A stretch of 64,000 nt of DNA from Aestuariibius violaceus (GCF_040779325.2 NZ_JBFONT020000001.1:186001-250000), one strand, 5' to 3'. Positions 1 to 9,548 are shown, numbered from the stretch's first letter. A program made the numbers and translations. Notes: generated by a model from the letters alone, not told the origin.

Positions 1-939
1 CTCCTGGGCGGCATCACGGAACTGTCCGGCAGCTCGTCGTCGGATACCGACATCCTTTACGAATTCATCCAAAGCCAGGCGATGGTCCGCACGATCGACG
101 AAAAGCTCGATCTGCGCCGGATTTACGTACTGGAAGACGATCCGGTCTTCTCGCTCGCCCCCGGCGCCAGCATCGAGGCTCTGACCGATTACTGGCGGCG
201 GATGGTCAAGGTCTTCTACGATTCCGCCGGCGGCCTGATCGAGATCCGAGTGACGGCCTTCACGCCCGAAGACGCGAACGCGGTCTCCACCGCGATCTAT
301 GAAGAGAGCAGCCGCATGATCAACGCGCTCTCGGCGTCGGCGCGGGCCGACGCAACGCGCTACGCGAACGAAGAGCTCGAGCGCGCGGTCGAGCGCCGCA
401 AGGAAGCGCAGCAGGCGATGACGGCCTTTCGCATCCGCACCCAGATCGTCGACCCCACGACCGACGCGGAAGGGCGGACAGGCCTTCTGGCGAGCCTCGA
501 GGCCGAGCTTGCGCGGGCCCGCATCGACCTCGACCTTCTGCTGACGACGACAAGCAGCCCGGGCGACCCTCGGATCGGACAGGCCCGGAGGCTGGTCGAG
601 GTGATCGAGGCGCGTATCCAGGCCGAAAAGGATCAGCTGAGCGCCTCGGGAAACGGGGATACCGAGGCCTATTCGATGCTGGTCAGCGAATACGAATCGC
701 TCGCCGTCGATCAGGAATTCGCCCAGCAAAGCTACGTCACCGCACTTGCCGCCTACGACGCGGCCCGCGCCGAGGCGCAGCGGCAGACACGGTATCTGAC
801 CTCCTACATTCCTCCGACACTCGCCGAGACCTCGCAATTCCCCAAACGCGGTCTGCTGCTCAGCCTCGTGATCGGCGGCGCGCTTGTCAGCTGGGCGATC
901 CTGATGCTGGTCTTCTACTCCCTGCGCGACCGCAAGTGA
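1..939 (+). CDS. kpsE: Capsule polysaccharide export inner-membrane protein, KpsE/CtrB/BexC type (5' end outside window)
   Basis: The reading frame is open from base 1, so the N-terminus with its first membrane segment lies upstream. What is visible is a periplasmic, Glu/Arg/Ala-rich coiled coil (roughly window codons 95-235), then a conserved block with a proline turn (YIPPTLAE) and a C-terminal membrane helix (RGLLLSLVIGGALVSWAI) with a short basic tail. This is the polysaccharide co-polymerase layout of KpsE/CtrB/BexC, which links the inner-membrane capsule ABC exporter to the outer-membrane channel. The ATPase gene follows after 13 bases, as in group 2/3 capsule operons. The family is clear; assignment to KpsE rather than another Wzz-like member rests on the KpsT neighbour. 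Confidence 0.85.
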   Translation, partial: LLGGITELSGSSSSDTDILYEFIQSQAMVRTIDEKLDLRRIYVLEDDPVFSLAPGASIEALTDYWRRMVKVFYDSAGGLIEIRVTAFTPEDANAVSTAIYEESSRMINALSASARADATRYANEELERAVERRKEAQQAMTAFRIRTQIVDPTTDAEGRTGLLASLEAELARARIDLDLLLTTTSSPGDPRIGQARRLVEVIEARIQAEKDQLSASGNGDTEAYSMLVSEYESLAVDQEFAQQSYVTALAAYDAARAEAQRQTRYLTSYIPPTLAETSQFPKRGLLLSLVIGGALVSWAILMLVFYSLRDRK

Positions 940-952
940 GGCGGGCCGCCCG

Positions 953-1651
953 ATGATCGCCCTCCGCGACCTTAGCAAGACCTACGTGCTGAACGGCAAA
1001 CGCAAGATCGTGGCCGACAGGATCAACGCCGTCTTCCCGACGGGCAGCGTCGTGGGCCTTTTGGGGCGCAACGGGGCGGGCAAGTCGAGCCTTCTGCGGA
1101 TGATCGCAGGCACGATGGGCTACGATTCCGGCGAGATCCAGACGGACGGGACGGTTTCGTGGCCGGTGGGATTTTCCGGCAGCTTTCACGCCGATCTGAC
1201 CGGATCGCAGAATGTGCGCTTCATCGCCCGCATCTACGGCGTCGACAGCGACGCGCTGACCGCATCGGTGCGCGACTTCGCAGAGCTCGGGCAGCATTTC
1301 AACCTGCCCGTGCGCAGCTATTCGTCGGGGATGCGGTCGCGGCTGGCCTTCGGCACCTCGATGGGCATCGCCTTCGACACCTACCTCGTGGACGAGGTCA
1401 CCGCGGTCGGCGACGCCGCCTTCCGCGAGAAAAGCGAAAAGGTCTTCACCGAACGGATGCAGGACAGCGGGGCGATCATCGTCTCCCATTCCCTCCCCCA
1501 GATCCGGCGCCTCTGTGAAAGTGTCGCGGTGATCGAAAACGGGCAGCTGCATCTCTATGACGATGTGGAGGACGGGATCCGCCACCATGAAGAGCTGATG
1601 CATGTGGGGCCGTCCGCCCCCGCGGCGCCTGCAGCCGCCGCCGCCAAGTAA
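953..1651 (+). CDS. kpsT: Capsule polysaccharide ABC transporter ATP-binding protein, KpsT/CtrD type
   Basis: The 232-residue protein is an ABC ATPase of the short polysaccharide-export class. It has Walker A GRNGAGKSS near residue 38, a signature SSGMRSRLAF in place of canonical LSGGQ (typical of KpsT and RfbE-like ATPases), Walker B TYLVDEVTAVGD and an H-loop IIVSHS. It would drive transfer of finished capsule polymer across the inner membrane with a KpsM permease, which is not in the window and is presumably upstream. The Ala/Pro-rich tail after residue 215 is probably a disordered extension. It ends four bases before the stop of the convergent glycosyltransferase gene. Confidence 0.92.
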   Translation: MIALRDLSKTYVLNGKRKIVADRINAVFPTGSVVGLLGRNGAGKSSLLRMIAGTMGYDSGEIQTDGTVSWPVGFSGSFHADLTGSQNVRFIARIYGVDSDALTASVRDFAELGQHFNLPVRSYSSGMRSRLAFGTSMGIAFDTYLVDEVTAVGDAAFREKSEKVFTERMQDSGAIIVSHSLPQIRRLCESVAVIENGQLHLYDDVEDGIRHHEELMHVGPSAPAAPAAAAAK

Positions 1652-1654
1652 CCG

Positions 1655-2563
1655 CTAGATCCGCCCCAGCGCCACCGCCAGCCAAAGCGCTGCGTTGCCC
1701 GCCCGCGTCTGCCGGTAGAGGCCCAGTTCCCGCAACAGCCGCATCCGGTTCCGCAAGGGCGCCTGCCGCATCTCGGCGAACCGATCGACCAGCGCCGCGT
1801 TCTCGGGGGTCAGCACCTCGGGGATCGCCTGCAAGGCGGCAAGGTTCAGATCGGTCCACGCCCGGTACCGCCCGCTCAACAGGATCCCGGCCCGGGCCAG
1901 CCGCGCCTGCATCCCCGCATGGGCGCCCATCGCGTTCCCCCCATGCTGACGGTAGAGCACGCCCGGCTCCTCCTCCCGCACGATCCGCGCGCCTGCGCCA
2001 GAAAGGACGAGATAGGTCCACCAGTCATGGATGAAAACGGTCTCGGTCGCCTGCGCGGCCGCCCGCAGCAAGGCGGCCCCGGCCGGGTTCAGCAACACCG
2101 TGCAGCCGGTCACAACGTTCTGGACCAGCGCATTGCGGAACGCCAAAGGCCGCGTCGTGCGCAGCGTCCGCCCCACGACGCTCAGCCCCTCATCCGCGAT
2201 CGCGACCGAACTGCAGTGAAGCGCCGGTTCGTCGCCCGGTCCCAGCGCCGCCACCCCGCGCGCCAGCTTTTCGGGCAGCCAGGCGTCGTCCTGATCCGAA
2301 AACGCGATCCAACCGGGCGCCTCGGGCAGCCCCTTGACCAGTGACAGGAAATTCGCCGCCGCCCCCTGCCGCGGCCCGTCGCGCAGCGTCATCCGCGCGC
2401 CCCAGCCCTCCAACAGCTCCCGCGTCCCGTCGGTCGAGCCGTCATCGCTCGCCACCACCGACCACGCCTCATGGGTCTGGGCCTGAAAGCTCGCCAATTG
2501 CTCGGGCAGCCAGCGCGCCCCCTGATAGGTCGCCAGCAGGATCGTGACGTGCGGCGTGCTCAT
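1655..2563 (-). CDS. Glycosyltransferase family 2, rhamnosyltransferase-like
   Basis: The 302-residue protein starts with a GT-A nucleotide-sugar binding fold (VTILLATYQGARWLPEQL), has the acidic DDGSTDGT loop near residue 40, and FSDQDDAWLPEKL near residue 90, as in family 2 rhamnosyl- and glucosyltransferases. It is the last gene of the dTDP-rhamnose operon, and its ATG overlaps the rfbA stop in an ATGA. That start fits better than a longer frame running back into rfbA. Context suggests it transfers rhamnose (or a dTDP-sugar product) onto a surface glycan. The acceptor and exact donor cannot be read from the sequence. It converges on kpsT. Confidence 0.86.
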   Translation of the reverse strand: MSTPHVTILLATYQGARWLPEQLASFQAQTHEAWSVVASDDGSTDGTRELLEGWGARMTLRDGPRQGAAANFLSLVKGLPEAPGWIAFSDQDDAWLPEKLARGVAALGPGDEPALHCSSVAIADEGLSVVGRTLRTTRPLAFRNALVQNVVTGCTVLLNPAGAALLRAAAQATETVFIHDWWTYLVLSGAGARIVREEEPGVLYRQHGGNAMGAHAGMQARLARAGILLSGRYRAWTDLNLAALQAIPEVLTPENAALVDRFAEMRQAPLRNRMRLLRELGLYRQTRAGNAALWLAVALGRI

Positions 2564-3435
2564 CCCGCCTCGACGATCGCCCTCAGATAGCGGCCATAGG
2601 CGTTCTTGCTGTACCGCTCGGCCAGATCCATCAGCGCCGCCCGGTCGATCCAACCCCGGCCATAGGCGATCTCCTCGGGGCAGCCGGTCTGAAGTCCCTG
2701 CCGGTTCTCCAAGGTACGCACGAAGTTCCCGGCATCCAGAAGGCTCCCATGCGTTCCGGTATCCAGCCACGCATAACCCCGCCCCATCAGCCGCGTCGCA
2801 AGCAGTCCTTCTTCCATGTAAAGCGTCAGAAGCGAGGTGATCTCCAGCTCCCCCCGCTCCGACGGCTCGACCGCCCGCGCCCGCTCCGGTGCGGTCCCGT
2901 CGAGGAAGTAGAGCCCCGTCACCGCATAATTCGATGGCGGCACCGCGGGCTTCTCGATGATCTCCTGCACCTTGCCGTCCCCATCGAAGGCGACCACGCC
3001 GTAGCGTTCGGGATCGGCGACGCGATAGCCGAACACGGTCGCGCCGTGTCCCTGCACGTCCGCCTCCTCCAGCAATTCCGGCAGGCCGTGGCCGAAAAAG
3101 ATGTTGTCGCCCAGCACCATCGCCGACGGCGCACCATCCAGAAACGCCTCGGCCAGGATGTAGGCCTGCGCGAGGCCATCTGGGCTCGGCTGCACGATAT
3201 AGGTGAGGCTCAGCCCCCACTGGCCGCCATCGCCCAGAAGCCGCTGGAACTGCTCCTGATCCTCGGGCGTCGTGATAACCGCAATCTCGCGGATCCCCGC
3301 CAGCATCAGGACAGACAGCGGATAATAGACCATCGGCTTGTCGTAGATCGGCAGCAGCTGCTTGGAGACGCCCATCGTGATCGGATAGAGCCGCGTACCG
3401 GAGCCCCCCGCCAGAATGATCCCCTTGCGCGTCAT
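2560..3435 (-). CDS. rfbA: Glucose-1-phosphate thymidylyltransferase
   Basis: This 291-residue enzyme makes dTDP-glucose from dTTP and glucose-1-phosphate, the first step towards dTDP-L-rhamnose. Its N-terminus carries the nucleotidyltransferase signature GGSGTRLYPIT and then KQLLPIYDKPMVYYPLS. The metal and sugar-phosphate blocks follow (LGDNIFFGHGL near residue 110, IIEKP near 162, WLDTGTH near 223). Length is normal for RmlA. The start was chosen at MTRKGIILAGG because it overlaps the rfbD stop in an ATGA. The four rhamnose genes run rfbC-rfbB-rfbD-rfbA with four-base overlaps throughout, implying one transcript and translational coupling. Confidence 0.96.
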   Translation of the reverse strand: MTRKGIILAGGSGTRLYPITMGVSKQLLPIYDKPMVYYPLSVLMLAGIREIAVITTPEDQEQFQRLLGDGGQWGLSLTYIVQPSPDGLAQAYILAEAFLDGAPSAMVLGDNIFFGHGLPELLEEADVQGHGATVFGYRVADPERYGVVAFDGDGKVQEIIEKPAVPPSNYAVTGLYFLDGTAPERARAVEPSERGELEITSLLTLYMEEGLLATRLMGRGYAWLDTGTHGSLLDAGNFVRTLENRQGLQTGCPEEIAYGRGWIDRAALMDLAERYSKNAYGRYLRAIVEAG

Positions 3436-4271
3436 TTCAGCTCCTCCAGAACCCGGCCCAGCGCCGCCCGCCAATCGGGTCGGGCGATCCCGAACGCGGC
3501 CTCTGTCGCGCTGCAATCGAGGCGGGAGTTCAGGGGCCGCGCCGCGGGCGTCGGATACTCCGCGCTCGGGATCTCCTCGACCTGCGTGTCCATCCCGGCA
3601 ACCGCAAAGATCTCCCGCGCGAACCCGGCCCAGCTTGTGTCCGGTGCGCCCGAGAAATGATAGGTGCCGGTCTTCTCCGGCGCCTCCCGCAATTGCCCGG
3701 CGATCTCGATACAGGCCGCCGCGATGGCGTCCGCCGGGGTCGGCCCGCCGATCTGGTCGGCCACGACCCGAAGCAGCGGCCGGTCGGCGCCGACCCGCAG
3801 CATCGTCTTCACGAAGTTCGCTCCGGTGGCCGAAAACACCCAGGAGGTGCGCAAGATCGCATGGGTCCCGCCCGCTTCGCGCAGCGCGACCTCGCCCGCC
3901 AGCTTGGTCCGCCCGTAAGCGCCCAGCGGCGACACCGGCGCATCCGGCGCCCAGGGCGCCGCCCCGCTGCCGTCAAACACGTAATCGGTCGAGATATGAA
4001 CCAGCGGGATCCCCCGCTCTGCCGCCACCCGGGCCAGCGCACCGACGCTGTCGGCATTGATCCGCTGCGCCTCCGCCGCGTTTTCCTCCGCCGCATCGAC
4101 GGCGGTATAGGCGGCGGCGTTGACGAAAGCGTCGGCCTCAAGCCCTCGCGCCACCTCGGCCACACCCGCCGGATCACCGAAATCCGCGCTCTCGCGCCCG
4201 TGGCACTCCGCCCCCAACGCGGCCAGCGCCCGCGCCACCTGCCCGGACCTGCCGAAGGCGACGACCTTCAC
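3432..4271 (-). CDS. rfbD: dTDP-4-dehydrorhamnose reductase
   Basis: This reductase performs the last NAD(P)H-dependent step to dTDP-L-rhamnose. The 279-residue SDR protein has an N-terminal Rossmann loop (AFGRSGQVARAL; the usual GxxGQxG is slightly changed), the block VNAAAYTAVDAAEEN, the HISTDYVFDG segment and the catalytic YGRTKLAGE (YxxxK). I chose a GTG start at 4271 because it overlaps the rfbB stop as GTGA, matching the other junctions in this operon, and the family normally begins right there. A longer reading frame upstream overlaps rfbB and has no family support. Confidence 0.94.
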   Translation of the reverse strand: MKVVAFGRSGQVARALAALGAECHGRESADFGDPAGVAEVARGLEADAFVNAAAYTAVDAAEENAAEAQRINADSVGALARVAAERGIPLVHISTDYVFDGSGAAPWAPDAPVSPLGAYGRTKLAGEVALREAGGTHAILRTSWVFSATGANFVKTMLRVGADRPLLRVVADQIGGPTPADAIAAACIEIAGQLREAPEKTGTYHFSGAPDTSWAGFAREIFAVAGMDTQVEEIPSAEYPTPAARPLNSRLDCSATEAAFGIARPDWRAALGRVLEELK

Positions 4272-5311
4272 GAGGCGATCTTCCCAAGCCGCTCGCCTAC
4301 GCCCTCGCGGTCCTGCAGCTTGCGCCACCACTCCTCATTATCGAGATACCAGCGCACCGTCCGCTCAAGCCCCTCTTCGGGCGTGACCGAGGGGCGCCAG
4401 CCCAGCTCCGCCCCGATGCGGGAGGCGTCGATAGCATAGCGGGCATCATGCCCCGGCCGGTCCTCGACGAACGTGATCAGCCGGCCATGGGGGGCACCGT
4501 CAGGCCGCAGCTGGTCGAGGATACCGCAGATCATCCGCACCAGATCGATATTGCGCAGCTCTGCATCGCCGCCGATCGCGTAGGTCCGCCCCGGCACGCC
4601 CTTGTCGATCACCGTCAAAAGCGCCTCGGCGTGATCCTCGACATACAGCCAATCCCGCACGTTCTCCCCTTGGCCGTAGACCGGGATCGGCTCGCCCGCC
4701 AGCGCGCGCAGGATCACCACGGGGATCAGCTTTTCGGGGAAGTGGTAGGGCCCGTAATTGTTCGAACAATTGGTCGTCAGAACCGGCAGGTCGTAAGTCT
4801 CTCCCCACGCCCGCACCAGATGGTCCGACGCGGCTTTCGACGCGGAATAGGGAGAATTCGGCGCATAAGCCGTCTCTTCATCGAACTTGCCCTCGGCGCC
4901 CAGCGATCCGAAGACCTCGTCGGTCGAGATGTGATGGAACCGGAACCCCTCCGGCTTGCCGCGAGCGGTCCAGTGGGCCCGCGCCGCTTCGAGCATCGTG
5001 AAGGTGCCCAAGACATTGGTGTCCACAAAGGGCGACGGATCGTCGATCGACCGGTCCACATGGCTTTCCGCGGCGAGGTTCATCACCACATCCGGCTGGT
5101 GCGTCTCGAAGATCGCATCGACCGCCGCCCGGTCGCGGATATCCGCCTTCTCGAACACATGCAGCGGGCTGCCCGTCACCGGAGCCAGATTTTCCAGGTT
5201 CGCCGCATAGGTCAGCGCGTCCAGCGTCACCACCCGCCGCCCTTGCGACACCGCCAGCCGCACCACGGCAGAGCCGATGAACCCCGCCCCGCCGGTCACG
5301 AGGATCGTCAT
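4268..5311 (-). CDS. rfbB: dTDP-glucose 4,6-dehydratase
   Basis: The 347-residue extended SDR enzyme converts dTDP-glucose to dTDP-4-keto-6-deoxyglucose. Visible signatures are the NAD-binding loop VTGGAGFIGSAVV at the N-terminus, NLAAESHVDRSI near residue 85, HISTDEVFGSLG, the catalytic YSASKAASDHLV (YxxxK) and NNYGPYHFPEKLIP. It starts at the ATG overlapping the rfbC stop and ends in a GTGA overlap with rfbD. This is a standard, intact RmlB. Confidence 0.96.
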   Translation of the reverse strand: MTILVTGGAGFIGSAVVRLAVSQGRRVVTLDALTYAANLENLAPVTGSPLHVFEKADIRDRAAVDAIFETHQPDVVMNLAAESHVDRSIDDPSPFVDTNVLGTFTMLEAARAHWTARGKPEGFRFHHISTDEVFGSLGAEGKFDEETAYAPNSPYSASKAASDHLVRAWGETYDLPVLTTNCSNNYGPYHFPEKLIPVVILRALAGEPIPVYGQGENVRDWLYVEDHAEALLTVIDKGVPGRTYAIGGDAELRNIDLVRMICGILDQLRPDGAPHGRLITFVEDRPGHDARYAIDASRIGAELGWRPSVTPEEGLERTVRWYLDNEEWWRKLQDREGVGERLGKIAS

Positions 5312-5874
5312 GCGCCCCCTCCATAGCTGAAGACCCGTTCCACCTCGCCCAGCGCTGGCGCGGCGGCATCCTTGTCCGACAAAAGCGCCTCGCCCGTCCA
5401 CGGCCAGTCGATGCCGATCTCCGGATCGTCCCAACGGATGCCCCGGTCACTTTCCGGTGCATAGAAATCCGAGCACTTGTAGACGATCTCGGTGTCTTCC
5501 TCGAGCGTCACGAACCCGTGGGCGAACCCCTCGGGCACCAGCAACTGCAGACCGTTCTCGAAGCTCAGTTCATACCCGACCCAATGCCCGAAGGTGGGCG
5601 ATCCGTCCCGGATGTCGACGGCCACGTCATAAAGCCGCCCGCGCCCGCAGCGCACCAGCTTGGCCTGCGCGTGCGGCGGCGCCTGGTAATGCAGACCCCG
5701 CACCGTGCCTGCCTTGGCCGACAGCGAATGGTTGTCCTGCACGAAGGCGATCTCGATGCCGTTCTCGGCCATCACCCGTGCATTCCAGCTTTCCGAGAAA
5801 AACCCGCGCACATCCCCGAACCGCCGCGGTTCGAGCAACAGAACACCTTCCAGGGCTGTCTTTTCGACCCGCAT
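5308..5874 (-). CDS. rfbC: dTDP-4-dehydrorhamnose 3,5-epimerase
   Basis: The 188-residue cupin epimerase is the first gene of the rhamnose operon. It contains the family blocks DVRGFFSESWN, FVQDNHSLS (substrate-binding region), GTVRGLHYQAPPHAQAKLVR with the catalytic His, and VPEGFAHGFVTLEEDTEIVYKC. Length is normal for RmlC. The order rfbC-rfbB-rfbD-rfbA differs from enterobacterial rfbBDAC but is common in Alphaproteobacteria. The 158 bases between this start and the divergent gene at 6033 must hold the operon promoter; I saw no clear -35/-10 pair. Confidence 0.95.
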   Translation of the reverse strand: MRVEKTALEGVLLLEPRRFGDVRGFFSESWNARVMAENGIEIAFVQDNHSLSAKAGTVRGLHYQAPPHAQAKLVRCGRGRLYDVAVDIRDGSPTFGHWVGYELSFENGLQLLVPEGFAHGFVTLEEDTEIVYKCSDFYAPESDRGIRWDDPEIGIDWPWTGEALLSDKDAAAPALGEVERVFSYGGGA

Positions 5875-6032
5875 GGATCACTCCACATCATGTCTCGCGG
5901 ACTGCCGCCAACCTCTCATAGGCTGACCACGTTTTCTATGATCATCTTCTGCGTGTAACGGCAAGACCGGCGGACCCTAGATTCGCAGGTCGGCGCCCAC
6001 GGATCCTCCGCACGCTCCTGGTTTGAAAACGG

Positions 6033-8198
6033 ATGCCGGTCAAGCTAGAGCTTCCGCACAGGATCAACGCAAGGTGCCCAGTGCTGAAAGCCTACTTCGT
6101 CAACTCGATCCTCACCAACGGCACCAAGGATGAAGTTCGCTGGCTCGAGGGCATAAACGCCTATCTTGCCGGTTTCGACCTGACCCCGCTTTCCCTGCGC
6201 AGCGGCAGCGATCCGGTCCTGCAGCGCCTGTCGGCCCCGCCGCCGCCCGCTGTCACCGAGGGGCCTTTGATCTCTGTGCTGATGCCGGTCCATAATAGCG
6301 GACCGGTGCTGGAACACTCGGTTCGGTCCGTGCTGGATCAAAGCTGGCGCAATCTCGAGTTGATGATCTGCGACGATGCCAGCACCGACAACAGTTGGGA
6401 GATCCTCCTTCGTCTCGCCGCCGAAGACAATCGCATCCGCCTTCTACAGAATCCCGTCCGGGTCGGCCCTCATGTCTCGAACAACCGGGCGGTCCATGCG
6501 GCCAGCGGCGACTACCTCACCCTGCAGGATCAGCACAGCTGGTCCCATCCCGCTCGGATCGCCCGGCAGGTCGGCGCGATCGCGGCGTCGGATGACCCCG
6601 CCCACCTGGCCGGTGCGATCCGGATGGACCGGGCCGGCCGGCCGGGACGCCACCTGCCCTTTACCGCAAACTCTCGCGACGGGGTCACCGTAGCCCGCCC
6701 GGCGGCCCTGATGATCAAGACCCGCTTCTTCGACGAGGTTCTGGGAAACTGGGACGGCGTCCGGCTGGAGGCCGACCGGGAGTTGATCGGCCGCCTCTAC
6801 CGCTTCTCCCGAAAGAAGCTGCCAAGGTATCTCGTGCCGCTGATCTTCGCGCCGAAGGCGGCTGATCCAGTTGATGGCTGGACGAGTGATCTTTCGAAGG
6901 CGCGCAGGCAGTACCGCAGGGCAATGCGGTCGTGGCACGCCCATCTGAAACAACCGAACCTCTGGCTGCCTTTCCCGCAGAAGGAACGGCCGTTTCCCGC
7001 GCCGCCCGCTCTTCTCAACGCACCCGAAGATATCTCGCGCGCCCTCGACGGCCCCGCGCCGCCACGCCGGATCCTGACGGCACGGATTGCGACAATCACC
7101 AACTGCCGATTTCCCGGCGGCAATGCGTCATCGACGATAGACGAGCTTGGGCACTTCGCCGCCTTTGGTTTCGATCCGGTCCTGATCCATTGCCCCAACA
7201 GCTACAGCGTCGGCAAAACGCTGACCGATCGCTATAAGGCATGGCCGGGCGGCGTCCGTTTCTCTCACACCTTCGATCGGCTCGAGGTCGATCACGTGAT
7301 CCTTCGCGGACCATCGACGATCGCAGATACGCCCTTCGCCCGGGAAGTCCTTCCGAAGATCCGCGCAAAACACGGCCACATCGTCGTCAACAACAGCAAT
7401 CTCCGCCCGTCCGGCGATCCGCATCACGATTCCCGAACCCTCTTTGCCCGCGCAGACGCGCTTTCCGCCGAAAGCGTTGAGATATGCCCGATCAGCCCCG
7501 GTATCCGCGCGGAACTGGAAAAGGCGCGCGACGGAATACCCGGCGCTGCCCCTCTTTCCGCTCTGGACTGGAACCCGACCTTCGATACGGCCTCTCTGCT
7601 CCGCGACCCGAAGGATCGGATGTCTGCGCCCTATACGATTGGCCGCCATGCCCGCGACACGCTCGAGAAATGGCCGGAGACGGCAGAGCGCATCAGGCAG
7701 GCCTACCCGGACCATCCGGACATCCAGGTCAACATCCTCGGCGGGGCCGAGATCCCGCGCGCGATCCTCGAGGGCCTGCCCGCCAACTGGACGGTCCACC
7801 CCTATGGCAGCCTCCCCCCGGTCGACTACCTCTCGACCCTCGACGCCTTCGTCTATTTCCCCCACACCTCCTACTACGAAGCCTTCGGCCGCACGATCGT
7901 CGAAGCCATCCTGGCGGGCCGCCCCTGCATCCTGCCCGACGACTTCCGCGGCACCTTCGGCGATCTCCCCCTCTATACCGACCCCTCCGGTGTCCACCGG
8001 ATGCTGACCGCGCTGGCCGCAGACGATACCGCCCGCATCGCCTATCTGCGCGAGGCACAAACCATCGCCGCCGACCGATACCGCACGACCAGCCTCGACA
8101 GCCGCTTCCCCGACCTCTTCCCCGAAGCTTCAGCCGCCCACGCCCCCTCCCTCAGCGACGCGGCCCTCGCCTACAAGCACGCCATCGAAGCCAGCTAA
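6033..8198 (+). CDS. Two-domain glycosyltransferase (GT2-like N-terminal half, GT4-like C-terminal half)
   Basis: This 721-residue protein joins two transferase modules. Residues about 78-290 are a GT-A fold: ISVLMPVHNSG at 80, then the acidic CDDASTDNSW at 113 and LTLQDQHSW. Residues about 370-700 look like a GT-B module with a GT4-type EX7E motif (E616 in YYEAFG and E624 in TIVEAILAG) and the usual following LPDDFRG. No signal peptide or membrane helix is seen, so it is probably cytoplasmic. Neighbours (capsule export, dTDP-rhamnose operon) suggest surface-glycan assembly. The ATG at 6033 lacks a good ribosome site, so the first ~60 residues are uncertain. Confidence 0.82.
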   Translation: MPVKLELPHRINARCPVLKAYFVNSILTNGTKDEVRWLEGINAYLAGFDLTPLSLRSGSDPVLQRLSAPPPPAVTEGPLISVLMPVHNSGPVLEHSVRSVLDQSWRNLELMICDDASTDNSWEILLRLAAEDNRIRLLQNPVRVGPHVSNNRAVHAASGDYLTLQDQHSWSHPARIARQVGAIAASDDPAHLAGAIRMDRAGRPGRHLPFTANSRDGVTVARPAALMIKTRFFDEVLGNWDGVRLEADRELIGRLYRFSRKKLPRYLVPLIFAPKAADPVDGWTSDLSKARRQYRRAMRSWHAHLKQPNLWLPFPQKERPFPAPPALLNAPEDISRALDGPAPPRRILTARIATITNCRFPGGNASSTIDELGHFAAFGFDPVLIHCPNSYSVGKTLTDRYKAWPGGVRFSHTFDRLEVDHVILRGPSTIADTPFAREVLPKIRAKHGHIVVNNSNLRPSGDPHHDSRTLFARADALSAESVEICPISPGIRAELEKARDGIPGAAPLSALDWNPTFDTASLLRDPKDRMSAPYTIGRHARDTLEKWPETAERIRQAYPDHPDIQVNILGGAEIPRAILEGLPANWTVHPYGSLPPVDYLSTLDAFVYFPHTSYYEAFGRTIVEAILAGRPCILPDDFRGTFGDLPLYTDPSGVHRMLTALAADDTARIAYLREAQTIAADRYRTTSLDSRFPDLFPEASAAHAPSLSDAALAYKHAIEAS

Positions 8199-8255
8199 GC
8201 CTTGCCACCCGCCCCCTTTTCCCGGTCTATGAACCGACCGCTCAGGGAGGGTGAC

Positions 8256-9548
8256 ATGGTCGACATCGCCACGCGCGTCTGGAACCACCGCTGGAAGATC
8301 GACCCGATCGTCCGGTCCCTGATCGATACCGACTTCTACAAGCTCCTGATGTGCCAGTCGGTCTTCCGCAACCGGCCCGACACCACCGTCACCTTCTCCC
8401 TCATCAACCGCTCCACCCACATCCCGCTGGCCGACCTCGTCGACGAGGGCGAGCTGCGCGAACAACTCGACCATGTCCGCACCCTCTCCCTCCGCCGCGG
8501 CGAAAGCACCTGGATGCGCGGCAACACCTTCTACGGCAAGCGCCAGATGTTCACCCCCGCCTTCATGGACTGGCTCGAACACTTGGCGCTCCCGCCCTAC
8601 CACCTGGACCGCGTCGGCGACCAATACGAGCTGACCTTCGAAGGCCCCTGGCCCGAAGTCATGATGTGGGAAATCCCGGCACTCGCCATCCTCATGGAAC
8701 TCCGCTCCCGCGCCGTCCTCGAAACCATGGGCAAGTTCGAGCTTCAGGTCCTCTACGCCCGCGCCATGACCAAGCTCTGGGAAAAGATCGACCGCCTCCG
8801 CGCCCTGCCGGACCTCCGCATCGCCGATTTCGGCACCCGCCGCCGCCACTCCTTCCTCTGGCAGGACTGGTGCGTCCAGGCCATGCAGGAGGGGCTGGGC
8901 GACCGCTTCACCGGCACCTCCAACTGCCTCATCGCCAAGAACCGCGACCTCGAGGCGATCGGCACCAACGCCCACGAACTCCCCATGGTCTACGCCGCCC
9001 TCGCCCGCGACGACGCGACGCTCGCCCAGGCCCCCTACGACGTGCTGTCGGACTGGCATGAAGAGCATGAGGGCAACCTGCGCATCATCCTCCCCGACAC
9101 CTACGGCACGAAGGGCTTCCTCGAAAACGCGCCCGACTGGCTGGCGGGCTGGACCGGCATCCGCATCGATTCCGGCGACCCGGTAGAGGGGGCAGAAACC
9201 GCGATCCGCTGGTGGCAGTCGCGGGGGGAGGATCCGCACGATAAGCTGATCATCTTCTCCGACGGGCTCGATGCCGACAAGATCGAGGATCTGCACCGCC
9301 GCTTCGCCCACCGCACCCGGGTGAGCTTCGGCTGGGGGACGCTGCTGACGAACGATTTTCGAGGGCTCACGGAAGGCGACGCCCTCGCCCCCTTCTCGCT
9401 GGTCTGCAAGGCGGTCGCCGCGAACGGGCGACCCACCGTCAAACTCTCCGACAACCCCCGCAAGGCCATGGGCCCGTCCGAGGAGGTCGCCCGCTACAAA
9501 CGCGTCTTCGGTGTGGGGGAGCAGGTGGAGATGGAGGTTGTGGTTTGA
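8256..9548 (+). CDS. pncB: Nicotinate phosphoribosyltransferase
   Basis: This 430-residue enzyme of NAD salvage makes nicotinate mononucleotide from nicotinate and PRPP, normally with ATP. It has the N-terminal LIDTDFYKLLMCQSVF block, ADFGTRRRHSF near residue 190, GTSNCLIAKN, GTNAHELPM (with the conserved His that is phosphorylated in the family), the PRPP-side FSDGLDADKI near 340 and the C-terminal VKLSDNPRKAMG. I start at the ATG preceded by AGGGAGGG at 8244-8251 rather than the in-frame ATG 54 bases upstream, because the family begins there. Confidence 0.95.
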   Translation: MVDIATRVWNHRWKIDPIVRSLIDTDFYKLLMCQSVFRNRPDTTVTFSLINRSTHIPLADLVDEGELREQLDHVRTLSLRRGESTWMRGNTFYGKRQMFTPAFMDWLEHLALPPYHLDRVGDQYELTFEGPWPEVMMWEIPALAILMELRSRAVLETMGKFELQVLYARAMTKLWEKIDRLRALPDLRIADFGTRRRHSFLWQDWCVQAMQEGLGDRFTGTSNCLIAKNRDLEAIGTNAHELPMVYAALARDDATLAQAPYDVLSDWHEEHEGNLRIILPDTYGTKGFLENAPDWLAGWTGIRIDSGDPVEGAETAIRWWQSRGEDPHDKLIIFSDGLDADKIEDLHRRFAHRTRVSFGWGTLLTNDFRGLTEGDALAPFSLVCKAVAANGRPTVKLSDNPRKAMGPSEEVARYKRVFGVGEQVEMEVVV

